From: Sialis fuliginosa
Taxonomy: Eukaryota > Arthropoda > Insecta > Megaloptera > Sialidae
Reading direction: 5' to 3'
Length of the DNA stretch: 64,000 nt
Assembly: GCA_961205875.1 (NCBI GenBank)
Contig: OY540812.1
Coordinates: 18,476,001-18,540,000, forward strand
A model generated the notes under the pieces. The model ran no database searches and was not told where the DNA came from. It saw nothing but the letters and a program-made list of their open reading frames with translations. Numbering within the stretch: the first letter of the stretch is position 1; each line of letters begins with the position of its first letter. This document shows positions 11,861 through 23,200 of the stretch, in pieces. Both the position numbers and the translations under genes were made by a program.

Positions 11861-14800
11861 GTAATATTTTTTAAAATTTCATTCTAATCTTATGTAATAT
11901 CGTTATTGTTATATTTCAGGTAAAATATGATATAGTATTATCAGCATTTTCATTAGGTGAATTACCTTCATTAAAAAATAGAATAGAAACAGTTTTAAAT
12001 TTATGGAACAAAACTGAACATTATTTAATACTTGTTGAATTAGGAAATAATGTAGGCTTTAAGGTAAACAAATTATTTTTTTTTAAAGAATAAATTTTTA
12101 TATGTATTTATATATTTTAGATGATAAATGAAGTACGTGATTTTATTTTAAGTCTTGAAGATTCAGAAAGTAAAGGGCATGTTTATATTCCTGTAAGTTA
12201 TTCATTGGATTGATTCAGTTAATTGAGAACTTATTATTTTTCAATTTTACTTGCAGTGTCCACATGATAAAACATGCCCACGAGTGGATAATACTCCTTG
12301 CAATTTTGAATTAAACTATTACACGTTACCATTTGGTAAAAGTGAACTACATAAAGAAAGGTTTTCATACGTTGTACTTAAAAAAGGTAATTATTAATAT
12401 TGATACATATATTAATAGTTATATCGAATTTGCATGCAATACAAGTACAGATTATATATTGCGTTCAAGATAAGAACATACAATCTATCTAATAAGAGCT
12501 TTTAAACTATGTACTATAAAAATAAAATTATACAAATACTACTCTATAAGTACTCTAGCACTGTTATATTAATAAATAGTCTAATCATCGTCAAATATAG
12601 CCTCACATCTTTGAGGCATATTTTCCACTAAAATCATTGACTAAAAAAGCACCCCAAAACAAGCAACTTTACTGATTCTACAGGGGGGAGGGGTAGACTA
12701 AGTTAGTCTAACAGTATCTTTATGTTCAAAAAAGGGGCTTTAACAGAAATATTACATTCTCCCAATCGCAACTCATACTTTAATATGCTTAATTTTTTCT
12801 GAGAGAAGCAATTTCTACATTGCCCTCTGGTATGAAGGGTTATAAGCTCTAAGATAAGAAATATTCTCACATGCTATAATAAAACCTTTTTTCTTGAGTT
12901 TACTTTGTCCTTGTTACAACAATAGTAATTTTTTTTTTAGAATAACTATAATCTGTTTATCCTGTTTTATTGATATTTTTTGTTTCTTACTGCGGTGCGG
13001 TAGATCATTGATGGTGTTTGTTGTTTATCAACTACAGATATGTTCTTATTTTGATTGCAGTATAGAATGCTATTGTCAGTATTAAAAATAATTAATTTTT
13101 TAGGACCTAGAGATGATAAAGATAGACAATGGCCGAGAATAGTTCGACCAACATTAGTTAGATCAAAACATACAATATGTAGATTATGCACTGCAACGGG
13201 ATCTCTTGAGGAAGTCATTTTTACAGCATTTAAACATGGAAAGTAAGTAGTTAGAAACTATTCTATTTATATGATTTTAAGATATACCCTTTTCCTAAAA
13301 ATGTACATCTTATATTGAGATAATAACTTATAATTATGTACCTATGCAGGAACGTATTTATATAAAAGCGAAAAAGGCACTTTGGGGGCCCCCAAATTAT
13401 AAAGATTATTTAATTTAATAATTTTTATATGCTTTATTTTCTTTTGATTTCCAAAAAAATAATATCGAATATTAAAAATAATTAATTTTGTTCTTTTCTA
13501 TTTTAATGTGGCTGCATCTGATTTTCACACAATTTTATGGTGTAAAATTGTTAATATTGAAAAAAATTAATAAAATTTGCATTGCCAATTATTCAATTCA
13601 ATACGTATCTTAAAATTATTTTATTATACAGGATGTCCCAAGACTGTGGCAAAGTTCAATATTTCATTTATTATAACAAATGGAAGAATACTTTAAATAC
13701 AAAAGTTGTCAGGATAGACAAGCCGCATATTTTAAAAATAGTTACATTTATATAGGATGTCCCATAAGTGCATTACAAATCAAAGTTATGTTTTTTTAAA
13801 TACAATGCATATTTTTTTGATTGATAATCTAAAAGAATTTATTTTTTTGGATATTTTGATATAGGCATATGTGGAATTATACTGAGCGGTTTAGAAATTA
13901 TGACCATTTTTATAAGAAAATTGACATATTTTCAATACCTTGTTCTTTTCAAATTACAACAAAAAAAATTTGTTTTCTACTAAAAATAGTTTTGGCATAG
14001 ATACGCTCTATTATTGCGATATTACATCAAACATTTACAAAATTGTATTCTTTGTATAGGGTGTATCAAAACTCTGAACTTAATTTTTTTCAAAATTTTC
14101 AAATAGAACCCCCTATATATTTTCACATTTTTGAATTGCCTATTCAATTCTAAACACATTTTATAAACTTAAATCTAGCTTTTAAATAATTATTTGGAAG
14201 ATTTTTAAAATCTTAACATGTTTTATAAAAACAATGCAACTTTTTTATAATCCATAAATATCTAGAAAATAAACAAAATGACACATAAAAGTTAATTTCT
14301 TTGTTTAAAATGCCCACCAGCGGCGTTAATACAAAGTTGTAACCAATCATTCAAATTAAATTAATAACTTTTTAACAGCTGGATTTAGGTATAGAACATA
14401 GTTTATAAAATGTGTTTAGAATTGAATAGGCAATTCGAAAATGTGAAAATATATAGGTGTTCCATTTGAAAATTTTGAAAAAAATTAAGTTCAGAGTTTT
14501 GATACACCCTATACAAAGAATACAATTTTGTAAATGTTTGATGTACTTAATATTGCAATAATAGAGCATATGCCAAAACAATTTTTAGCAGAAAACAAAT
14601 TTTTTTTGTTGTAATTCGAAAATAACAAGGTGTTGAAAATATGTCAATTTTCTTATAAAAATGCTCGTAATTTCTAAACCACATATACCTATATCAATAT
14701 ATCAAAAAAAATAAATACTTTTAGATTATTAATCAAAAAAATATACATTGTATTTAAAAAAACATAACTTTGATTTGTAACGCACTTATGGGACATCCTA

Positions 14801-15099
14801 TATAAATGTAACTATTTTTAAAATATGCGGCTTGTCTAACCTGACAACTTTTATATTTAAAGTTTTCTTCCATTTGTTATAATAAATGAAATATTGAACT
14901 TTGACACAGTCTTGGGACACTCTGTATGTTGTCTTTAATTTGAAATTGGTTAGTCTCAATTTGATTTTTAAATGGTATAGTTTCTTTTATGTAACATAAC
15001 TAATACAATTCATTATCTAGGTCAGCATATCATTGTGCAAGAGGTAGTAGATGGGGCGATACATTACCAATAACAATTACGAAAAGTGATACGTCGTAG
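11162..15099 (+). CDS. METTL17: METTL17, mitochondrial ribosome small-subunit assembly factor (5'-incomplete, 6 exons found)
   Basis: Exons are 11162-11860, 11920-12063, 12121-12192, 12257-12386, 13104-13242 and 15021-15099, all GT-AG. They total 1263 bp, giving 420 residues and a TAG stop at 15097-15099. METTL17 (yeast Rsm22 relative) acts in the mitochondrial matrix in small-ribosomal-subunit assembly and binds an Fe-S cluster. Seen here: a SAM-type motif DFGSGVGTGTW near residue 172, then VFRRQFLP, SAFSLGELPS and LILVELG. The cluster motif is C306-x5-C312-x7-C320, with C374-x2-C377 later and a final YHCARGSRWGD. Order and spacing match human METTL17 as I remember it (456 aa), so about 35-40 N-terminal residues are missing. 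The frame is open upstream of the first ATG (11207), starting YSTKPVIKLEE straight after the acceptor. An upstream exon with a mitochondrial targeting peptide is therefore expected. The last intron carries a 1.3-kb foldback element. Confidence 0.93.
11920..12063 (+). CDS. METTL17: METTL17 exon B
   Basis: The acceptor is atatttcag and the donor AAG|GTAAAC. The exon is 144 bp, phase 0. It encodes VKYDIVLSAFSLGELPS through LILVELGNNVGFK, matching the methyltransferase-fold core of METTL17. Confidence 0.92.
12121..12192 (+). CDS. METTL17: METTL17 exon C
   Basis: The acceptor is tatattttag and the donor CCT|GTAAGT. The exon is 72 bp, phase 0. It encodes MINEVRDFILSLEDSES and GHVYIP, just ahead of the cysteine motif. 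Confidence 0.9.
12257..12386 (+). CDS. METTL17: METTL17 exon D (Fe-S cysteines)
   Basis: The acceptor is acttgcag and the donor AAAAAAG|GTAATT. The exon is 130 bp, phase 0 to 1. It begins with CPHDKTCPRVDNTPC, three of the cluster cysteines with the same x5/x7 spacing as human METTL17. It continues to ERFSYVVLKKG. Confidence 0.93.
12581..12630 (-). mobile_element. Remnant of a Tc1-like transposase C-terminus
   Basis: In the METTL17 intron 12387-13103 the minus strand reads VENMPQRCEAIFDDD followed by a stop. This resembles the C-terminal SMPRRCQAVI signature of Tc1-like DNA-transposon transposases. Only the tail is readable. Similarity is judged by eye. Confidence 0.45.
13104..13242 (+). CDS. 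METTL17: METTL17 exon E
   Basis: The acceptor is aattttttag and the donor GGAAA|GTAAGT. The exon is 139 bp. It encodes PRDDKDRQWPRIVRPTLVR, then CRLC and AFKHGK. It matches the human order RWPRITQP, CHLC and ARRHGRD. Confidence 0.92.
13629..14924. mobile_element. Foldback DNA element, copy 1 (TA target, long inverted arms)
   Basis: The left end is TACAGGATGTCCCAAGACTG. The right end is the same sequence in reverse complement, and both are flanked by TA. Each arm runs several hundred bases inward and also holds GGATGTCCCATAAGTGC and GGTGTATCAAAACTCTGAAC. The TA target and CAG terminus suggest a Tc1/mariner-type non-autonomous element. It lies in the last METTL17 intron. A second copy is at 26562-27917. 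No transposase was found. Confidence 0.85.
15021..15099 (+). CDS. METTL17: METTL17 terminal exon
   Basis: The acceptor is cattatctag and the stop TAG is at 15097-15099. It encodes KSAYHCARGSRWGDTLPI and a short tail, matching the C-terminal RCARVSSWGDLLPV of human METTL17. Confidence 0.92.
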
Positions 15100-15304
15100 T
15101 GACAATGTTTCACAATACCTTGTTATTTTTACATTTTGTTTTGCACTGAATTTTATTTTAATATGTTTAATGTATTTCATATAAAAAAACGAAATGCTGG
15201 AATACCAAGGTACTTTTAGAGAAGATCTGTGAAACACAAAGTACTACAGTTTATTGTCATTATAAATAATATATTCTGAAATATACATAAGTAGGATTTT
15301 GTAT

Positions 15305-15310
15305 AATAAA
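15305..15310 (+). terminator. METTL17: Probable METTL17 polyadenylation signal
   Basis: AATAAA lies 206 bp after the METTL17 stop. It is the canonical hexamer on the coding strand, in the convergent intergenic region. In AT-rich DNA the hexamer also occurs by chance, so this is a best candidate only. Confidence 0.5.
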
Positions 15311-16906
15311 ACAATTTATATTGACTATTAATTAATTTTTATTTACATAAACTAACACAATATGATGTTTTCTCTATTTGGAAGCACTATTATGATTTTT
15401 AAGTTTCGCACAGAGAAATGTACATATTGTGCACATATAATTTTTTCTATCATTATTGATTGTTCCCAGGAGAAGCAAATAAAATAAGTATTTTATATAA
15501 ACTATTATCTACATTGTGATGTACATCAAAATGTTTTTATTTTTCAAAATTATCATTATGTGAAATAAATTCTACATTTTGTTATTTGAAGCATACAGCT
15601 ATATGTTTTCTTAATATTTTTTCTATTTTCAAAGCAAATTATTTCTATATTATTTATCTGTAAATAAGTATTGAAAAAACCTGTTACTGCAAATTTATCT
15701 CGTATATCTGAATTCAATAAAATTTGAAATTTTGTGATGTTTCATAATATTTTAATTTACTTACTTTGTAAATTTGGATTTTGCATTAGTACAAATTTGT
15801 TTAATAACAAATTTTGACACTAGAATATTACATTTTGTCCTAAATACAAAAAAAATTTGTATAAAATATTTACATCGCATGAATTTTTCCATCCATATTT
15901 ACAATAGTTTCTTCACGTTTAGGCACGTACAAACATTTCCATTGGCCATATGTGATAATTTTTGTATTTTAATGAAGTATATATCTACCATCATTTAACA
16001 ATACAACCTGGAATTTAAAAATTCTGTAAACGAATCAAATATTTAATTATTATAGCTGTTCAACCAAAATTTCTAATGTACTTTTTCTATTCATTAAATG
16101 AAAGAGATCAACAGATGAATAATCAAAAGAAATTTAAGAAAATTTTAGGTTTTCTTCATAATAATTTAATAATTATCTATCTACACATCATACAAAAAAT
16201 TATTTAAATATTAAATATTCTTTCATATTTAACTGAAATATACTATCGTAATCACTAGTCTTCATTGTTTTTTTTAAAAGTAAGTACAATTTTTCTATAC
16301 TTGTATATTTACATAAAGATATATCTACATATTCATTATTTAATAACATTTTACTTTTGTGTAATATTATTCATTTGGGAAAGTAAATTTATTTGTAATT
16401 TGATTCTAGTGATGTATGCGTCATATCTTTTATATATCATCAACTTTTTTTCAAAACCTCGTAAGTTTCAGAAGACACAAAAAACTTAATGCATTTACAG
16501 TATGTTTAATGTGAGGTTTCTATACTAGCCACTAAGAGTGCTTGCAGTCATGATAGACTTATAAAGTCTTGATGTTTGGATTTTGTAATTTTTTTTATTC
16601 AGAAATCACGAAAATGTTAATTCTGAAAAATTTGGACTTAGCAGGTTTCAAAAGAAAGCCAATGATATGCATTTCTTAAAAAAATTATTTTTTAATAAAT
16701 AAATAAATATTATTTACAATTCAATTTCAAAATGATGAGTAAATAAATGAAATTGCATAACTTTTCATTTAAATGTTCATTGTTTACATTTGAGCCTGCA
16801 TTTTATACAGATTATACACTATAGTCACTAGTCAAAAAGGAATACTGTTTCTGTAATAACTAAATACTATGATTAACCTTGTTAAAACACACAGTTTTTA
16901 ATTAGT

Positions 16907-16912
16907 TTTATT
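16907..16912 (-). terminator. Probable polyadenylation signal of the DDR-like gene
   Basis: AATAAA on the minus strand (TTTATT on +) lies 68 bp past the stop at 16980-16982. It is the first canonical hexamer in that direction that I noticed. Chance occurrence in AT-rich DNA is possible. Confidence 0.45.
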
Positions 16913-16979
16913 TTGACATGCAGATGTCATTCGTTTACTAATAAAACTTTAAAAAATCAGTCGAACACGTGACAATATT

Positions 16980-17285
16980 TTAAATATCATCTTGAATATT
17001 TAGTTCACGGCAGTGGCGTTTCATATATGCAGCAATTTGTTTGAATGTCGGACGAGTGTCTTCATCTCGTCTCCAACAGGTTGTTATTAGTGCCCATATT
17101 TGGTGCGGACATACTGATGGTTGTGGTAACGATACTTGCAGATCTCCTCCATAGTACATATGTTCTACATTTTGCACAACTTGAGTGCAAGTCAGTTGTC
17201 GGAATGGCCGCTCTCTAGCTAAACTTAATATTTCCCAAAGGGTAACTGCGTAAGACCATACACTCGACGCTGAAGTGTAACGATC
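16980..17285 (-). CDS. Ddr: DDR-like terminal exon, kinase C-lobe
   Basis: The acceptor is TTTTATAG. The exon is 306 bp and ends in a TAA stop at 16980-16982. It encodes DRYTSASSVWSYAVTLWEIL, then ERPFRQLTCTQVV and CPHQIWALITTCWRRDEDTR. The conserved alpha-F Asp (SDVW) is Ser here. The protein ends RELNIQDDI. Confidence 0.92.
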   Translation of the reverse strand, partial: DRYTSASSVWSYAVTLWEILSLARERPFRQLTCTQVVQNVEHMYYGGDLQVSLPQPSVCPHQIWALITTCWRRDEDTRPTFKQIAAYMKRHCRELNIQDDI

Positions 17286-20200
17286 CTATAAAAATATCAA
17301 AATATGAGTATATATTTGAATACAGGTAAAAAATATATATATTTTTGCTCACCATCAATATACTTTCCCAAGGCAACCATCGTATTGGAGTTGGAGGTTT
17401 TCCACCAACTTCACTATAATCTTTCTTGAAAATAGGATTGCATATTGCTACATCACAAATTTTTATTCTGTGTCCAGTATTAACTAAACAGTTTCTAGTT
17501 GCAAGATCTTTGTGGCAAATACGTCTTGATTCCAAGTATTTCATTCCCAAAGCAATTTGTGTTGCCATGTACATCAAACATTCATAACTATAAAAACAAT
17601 AAAATGTTAATGAATTTGATATGTCATACCTATATGAATTGATCTTATACCTTAAAACTCCAGCATCTTCTGAGTTATCGGAAAGAATATTTGTAGACAG
17701 TTGTTGAGATATGTCTACTGTTGATGCTATGTCAATTCTAGATGACTGCTGAAGATAATGAGCTAAGTTACCAAGTTCTCCATATTCTTGAACACACCAT
17801 GGTGGTTGTTCAGCTGTAACAACTCCAAGAACTCGGGCTAGATGGCAGTCGCGCAATGCTGCTAGAAATCGTAGTTCACGTAATCCTTCCATAGACATTG
17901 CGTTTGCTCCAGAAGTACTTCGAACAAGAACAAATCGCCCCACTCCAGGAACTATATCTGATAAGTTTTCAGTTTCATATAAACTCATCTGAAATAGATA
18001 AAATATTTAGGTTTATTTATAAAAGAGTGATAACCATTGTTTTATTTACCTCTCCAGCATGACAAACTCCAATCTTTTCTACAGTTTTTAAACAATAACG
18101 AGGAATTGGAACAAGTTCTACTTCACGGCAGTTATAAGCATGTGCCATGCTGGGAATAATATTCCAACATACAACTGGTGGAGGAACCTGAAAAATTATG
18201 TATTGTTAAAAATATGTATACTCAAATAAAATTAAAAATATTAACATACCCTGTTTTTTTCTCTTGGAGCAGTATGATATCTTTTTCTATTGGTTGTTTC
18301 TGTTTCAACCCGAGGAAAGTAATTGCCTAAATTAATAATTTTATTGCTTTTCATAGCAGACACTGGGCTATTTTGCGAACTACCATTATAACTGGCAGAA
18401 GATGAAAACATTTTTGTAGCTATCGGACTATCATCATTACCATCATATGAAGTCTGGTCAAAATCTATTGAAGTTGCTCTTTTCTGTGGAGTTTGGTGAT
18501 TCCACGTTTCTTCTAAATCAACAGAGCTAGCATTCTTCAATACTTTAGCATTGATTGATCTTTCTTGATCTTCACTTCTTTGATTATTTCTATGATTCCA
18601 AGTTTTGTTGATATCGTTTCTTCCTTTGGGTGATTTTGTTTCTGGCCTCCCATTAACAAAATTCGAACTGTGATGAGAGTTTGATGGCTTCAAGTAGTGT
18701 TTATATAAATCTGGCGAATCTGGAGATCGCAATACTGAAACATCAGCGTCTTGCAGTGAGATTTTATCCAAATCTGGTTTTGTAATTCGTTGTTTCGAGC
18801 CACCAACTTTTTTATATTGTGTATAAGACGGTTCATTCTCTGATCGTGGAGTGATTTTATTAGTTTTATTTATATCACTATCACAAATATTATCTTCCAT
18901 ATCAGAGTTTTCACATTTTGATTTAGATTTGCCAAAATTTTGAATAGAAGTTTGGTCAGAATCCGTGTACTCATTCACTGGGCAATTATCTAAACTGGAC
19001 TTAACGAATCGTCCTTTAACATCACAGCTATTTATATCCACTTGCTGATTTACATCAGCAACACATTCGTTTCTTGAAATTGAATTCTCATTTGGGAAAA
19101 TGTCGTAGTTATCTTTACTGTTCGTTTTCTTCAACTTCGGACTATTGCAAATGGCGGGATCTAGTTCTATAACTTTCCCATTAAGCACAGAGCTCTCAAG
19201 ATTTTCTATTTCGTTGATATATAAATTCGTGTTTGTATTGTTAAGTTTTTGTTTTTTTAAATATGCTTCATCTAGGTCCGTTGAACAGAGAGTAGAATAA
19301 TTAGGCTTATAATAATTATCGACTAAAGGAGACCTGCTGTACAGATCAAATGAAAGAGATGCTGGTTCTCCATTCACCATTGCTGGTTCATTATTGATAG
19401 GTGTTGGGGGAGAATTATTTGAATTTGGTGCTAAGTTCATCAGAAGATCCTATAAAATTAAAAAAATTATTATTTTCTGAAAAACTGATTTGTATTTGAA
19501 TTTAAAACTGACTTTCATATTAATCGTTACACCGAAAGGGTTCCGTAAGACGGTAGCAGGCGACGCACCACCTTGTAACAGTTTGTGACGACGGTTGAGC
19601 AGAGCCACTATCACGAAGGCTGTGAGAAGCAGTAGAACAACTGCTGTTAGTACGCCAATGACTACTTCCATATAACCATCGCTTTCGGGACGAGCTGCAA
19701 CTGATTAAAAAATATTACGACGTTTAACGCGTTTAGTCAAGTAGTCATTGATTGACCAATAGGGTGGAGCGAAAATATGATACCTACGTGTATATTCGAA
19801 AAATTTACCATTTCATATCATAATTTTTTATATATATAAATTTCTTGTCAGCTAGACTCTTCTGACAGCTCCTTCGTGAGTAAATTAAATTAAAGAGAAT
19901 TTTATTTGTTTACAATGATCTACAACATTAATTAATTTATTGTATTATAAAAATGCCCTCAAAATGATTTTATTATTATTAAAAAAATGATTGATATAAC
20001 GCACTAATTTCAATAAACGAATTGAAAGAATTAAATAATTAAAGATAGTCATTTAGGAAGCTGAAGATGATATTTAATTATAAATTCCTTTGGTTTAGGT
20101 GTTTTTAAGCGTTCGAAATTTTTTTTTCGCTCCGCCCTATTGTGCATTCTGGGATGAGTGAAATAATTAATCACATAATTATCTAGGAAAAGTTGTAAAC

Positions 20201-23200
20201 GCTAATTTCAGAAAGTACTGCACCGATTTGGATGGAACATTCACCAACGTATTCTAGGAACAGTAAAGGAAAATGTAACATAAAGTAGGATGACAATTTC
20301 GTTTAAATGACATATATTGATATATCAAAACTGTATTATGGAAGAATTGACAAACATGTATAATGTATAATCTATGTCATTTGACAAGGTATTTCTATCT
20401 AATCTTAATAGTACCGATTTGGTTTAGAAACTAAATTAATTTATAAAAAAATATTTTATACTATATGTTATTAGACACGCGATTATTTTATGCTTTATGA
20501 GAACAAAAATAACTAATTGAGAAAAAGAATGGTTAGATATATCTAAAAATTCTACATTTAAAATATATAATAGTAAAAATGGAAAAATACATTCTTTACT
20601 TTAACGTGCTCTATAATATTTAAAGCAAGAAGTCAAGAAGTAAGATAAAATACTAGCATTTAAGTAAAACTAAGAATTTTATTTACATTCACTGCACATA
20701 GCCAACTGTAACTTGTTTTATTAAGTAGCGGAAATCAAGATAATATCAAATAGGTCATCATAAAAATACAACTGTTCTAGTTTAAAATAAAATAAAAAAA
20801 TAAAATTAAAATTTTTCTCCAGGGATAAATCTAATCGTGTCGCCGTATAAAAGTAACTGTGTTGAATTCTAATGCTATCTTCAGCTATTGTTTTCTTTTT
20901 CTGGCTACAATGTTAGAGGTTAATTGGTCTTTTGTTTGTGTTGCAATTACAAAGACAGAGGAAAATTGTGGCGACGTAAAGAAAATAACGAGAAAAATCA
21001 TTCCAGACGCACGTGATGTGAATTAAAGCACTGTGTACGATTTTTGGGCTTCTCTCTTTTGCGACGAAGGAGACCATTAGATCTAATTTTTAATTTAACG
21101 TGAATTCTTTATGTACACCGGCACACGTCACAAGTTTGTTTATTTCCGGTTTTGATTTTTTTTAAATACAGGGTAGATAAAAAGTAATGTAATCTAAATG
21201 TCTAAATCACAAATAGTTTAGAGTAGATAGTCTTAAAATATTTGTTATATAATCTCAGGACCGGCGCTAGGGAATCAAATGGTGTGTGAAAACACTTTTG
21301 AGCCCCTGGTTTTGGTTGTTATTATGATTTTACCGTCCTTTAAATTTACTTTTGTGCTCTCTTTTTTTTACTCCTCATATCACTTTTAACTTAATCCTGA
21401 TAATGCTATTCTCACGTATTTTATTCATATTTCGCCGCTTTTGGTAATTGGCGCTTGCGTAAAAATCACGCATCGTACCCGCCTTCCTCCGGCCCTGTAT
21501 AGTCTAGTTTTATATATTAAAATGTCAAATAACTTCGATGAATATTTACACAAAGTACATCATAAACAGTGGTATATTGAATAAATAATTTGTTTTTACA
21601 ATCGACTCTCATGTCAGGTTCATGAAGAATATTCTGACATGAGAGTCGAAACGTTAAGAGAAGAAACGCGAAACATGGGCAACAGCCTGAATTTGAATTT
21701 TACAGTTGCACCAACAAACTGGAGCTGCACAATAAAAAATAACCTTGAACAGTGTCGGTGCTAGAGTTTTGGCTGTCCAAGATCACCATATCTTACGGTT
21801 CCAAGCTTAATTCTCTGGTGTTAGAACTCTTAAAGAAAATATTCGTGCTGAAATTTTGGGAATAAGCAGTGAAACTTTAAGAGAAGTAATGCAGAATGCA
21901 CTCAATAGAGCTCATGTTTTTGAGCGTACCGTGCTCTAGATCATCATTTAGAGATATTATTTTCAAAATTTACAATTAGTGTAAAAATATTGGAACTATT
22001 AGGGTTGATTGAGACTATCGAGCCGGTCTTTCTCTTATCAAATGTAAATAAACAATAAACAATATAGTCATTCACACTATAGGTATCGGTCAAGTCTCGG
22101 TCCAATCTCGCTTCGATACAGCATAGTGCAAAGAATATTTTACTGGAGTGTGATCGAACCTTGTATGTATTGTACCGAGACCGGCCCGAGAGCGGCTCGT
22201 TAATGTGAATATCATAAAATTTGATTGCAGTGAGACCGAACCGAAACCGAACCGAGACCGGTTCGATAGTCTGGATCGACCATTAATGTTTATTTTGTTA
22301 CTATCCAAAGTGTTATTTTTATTTCTATATATTTTTTTGAACAAACTTATGGGCCACCAAGTATATTAGTAATACTAAAGCAGATTTTAGATTATTTTAT
22401 TACGTATAAACTGATATAACATGACGGCAAATATACGCATTTCCGGGTAAATCTACACATCTATACGTATCAATACAAATTTCTAAACGACCGCGCATTC
22501 TTTTGGGTACATTTGAATTTCCTTTTAACGAAAGTGGAGCGTTATGTATATAAACGAAGGGTTAATACTGTGAAATCCTTCATGCATTTCGAAGGGTTTT
22601 TGGCACCGCGCGTGTATCATTCCTTATTCAGTTTTTAGAGAGCGCGGTTAGCTTTCAGACTGCATTGAGAAATGGTGTCAGATCATGTGTATATAAGCAG
22701 AATCATCGATATCGAAATAATATTCAATCGTTTTATGTGTGCGTGCGTGCGAATCACGTGCCAAACAAAACTTGATGGGAAATTTATGTTTTGTTTTTGC
22801 TATTCAATCTCAATTCGACAATATGCTATTTTTAAGGTCAATAATATAAAAAGATAAATACTATGTGAATTATATAATATTATTTTTAAAGGATTTTGAA
22901 CAGAGCTTTGCATAAGTACGTATAAATACTTAAGTGCATTGTTAAACATGTATTTAAGTACAAACATTTATTAATCTAGGGGGAACGTCATTGTGACGGT
23001 TCGAAAATTTGGTTTTTGTTTTATTTACATTTTTTTAAATTATACTTATTCAAAAATATGTAAAAAAAATTTAGTTAAAATTCTGAAAATTGATTAAGTT
23101 AGTGAGACCAAGTAGCATAGACGGTTATCAACCGCAGGGTGGAATCGCTGACAACCGCACGAATATGGTCTATAAAAAATCAAAAAAAGACAAGAACAAC

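Larger units (their letters stand above)
15100..16979. other. Convergent intergenic region between METTL17 and the DDR-like gene
   Basis: This stretch holds the 3' UTRs of both genes and otherwise very AT-rich DNA. The open frames at 15774-15998 and 16265-16489 are low-complexity chance frames with no recognisable domain. No repeat family was recognised here. Confidence 0.6.

Noticed and set aside
16265-16489. Low-complexity frame between the two genes
   Set aside because: The FLYIY-rich translation of AT-rich DNA is a chance frame in the 3' UTR or intergenic space.
17986-17988. ATG at 17988 as the start of a separate kinase gene
   Set aside because: It lies directly after a good acceptor and joins in phase to the exon 18050-18187.
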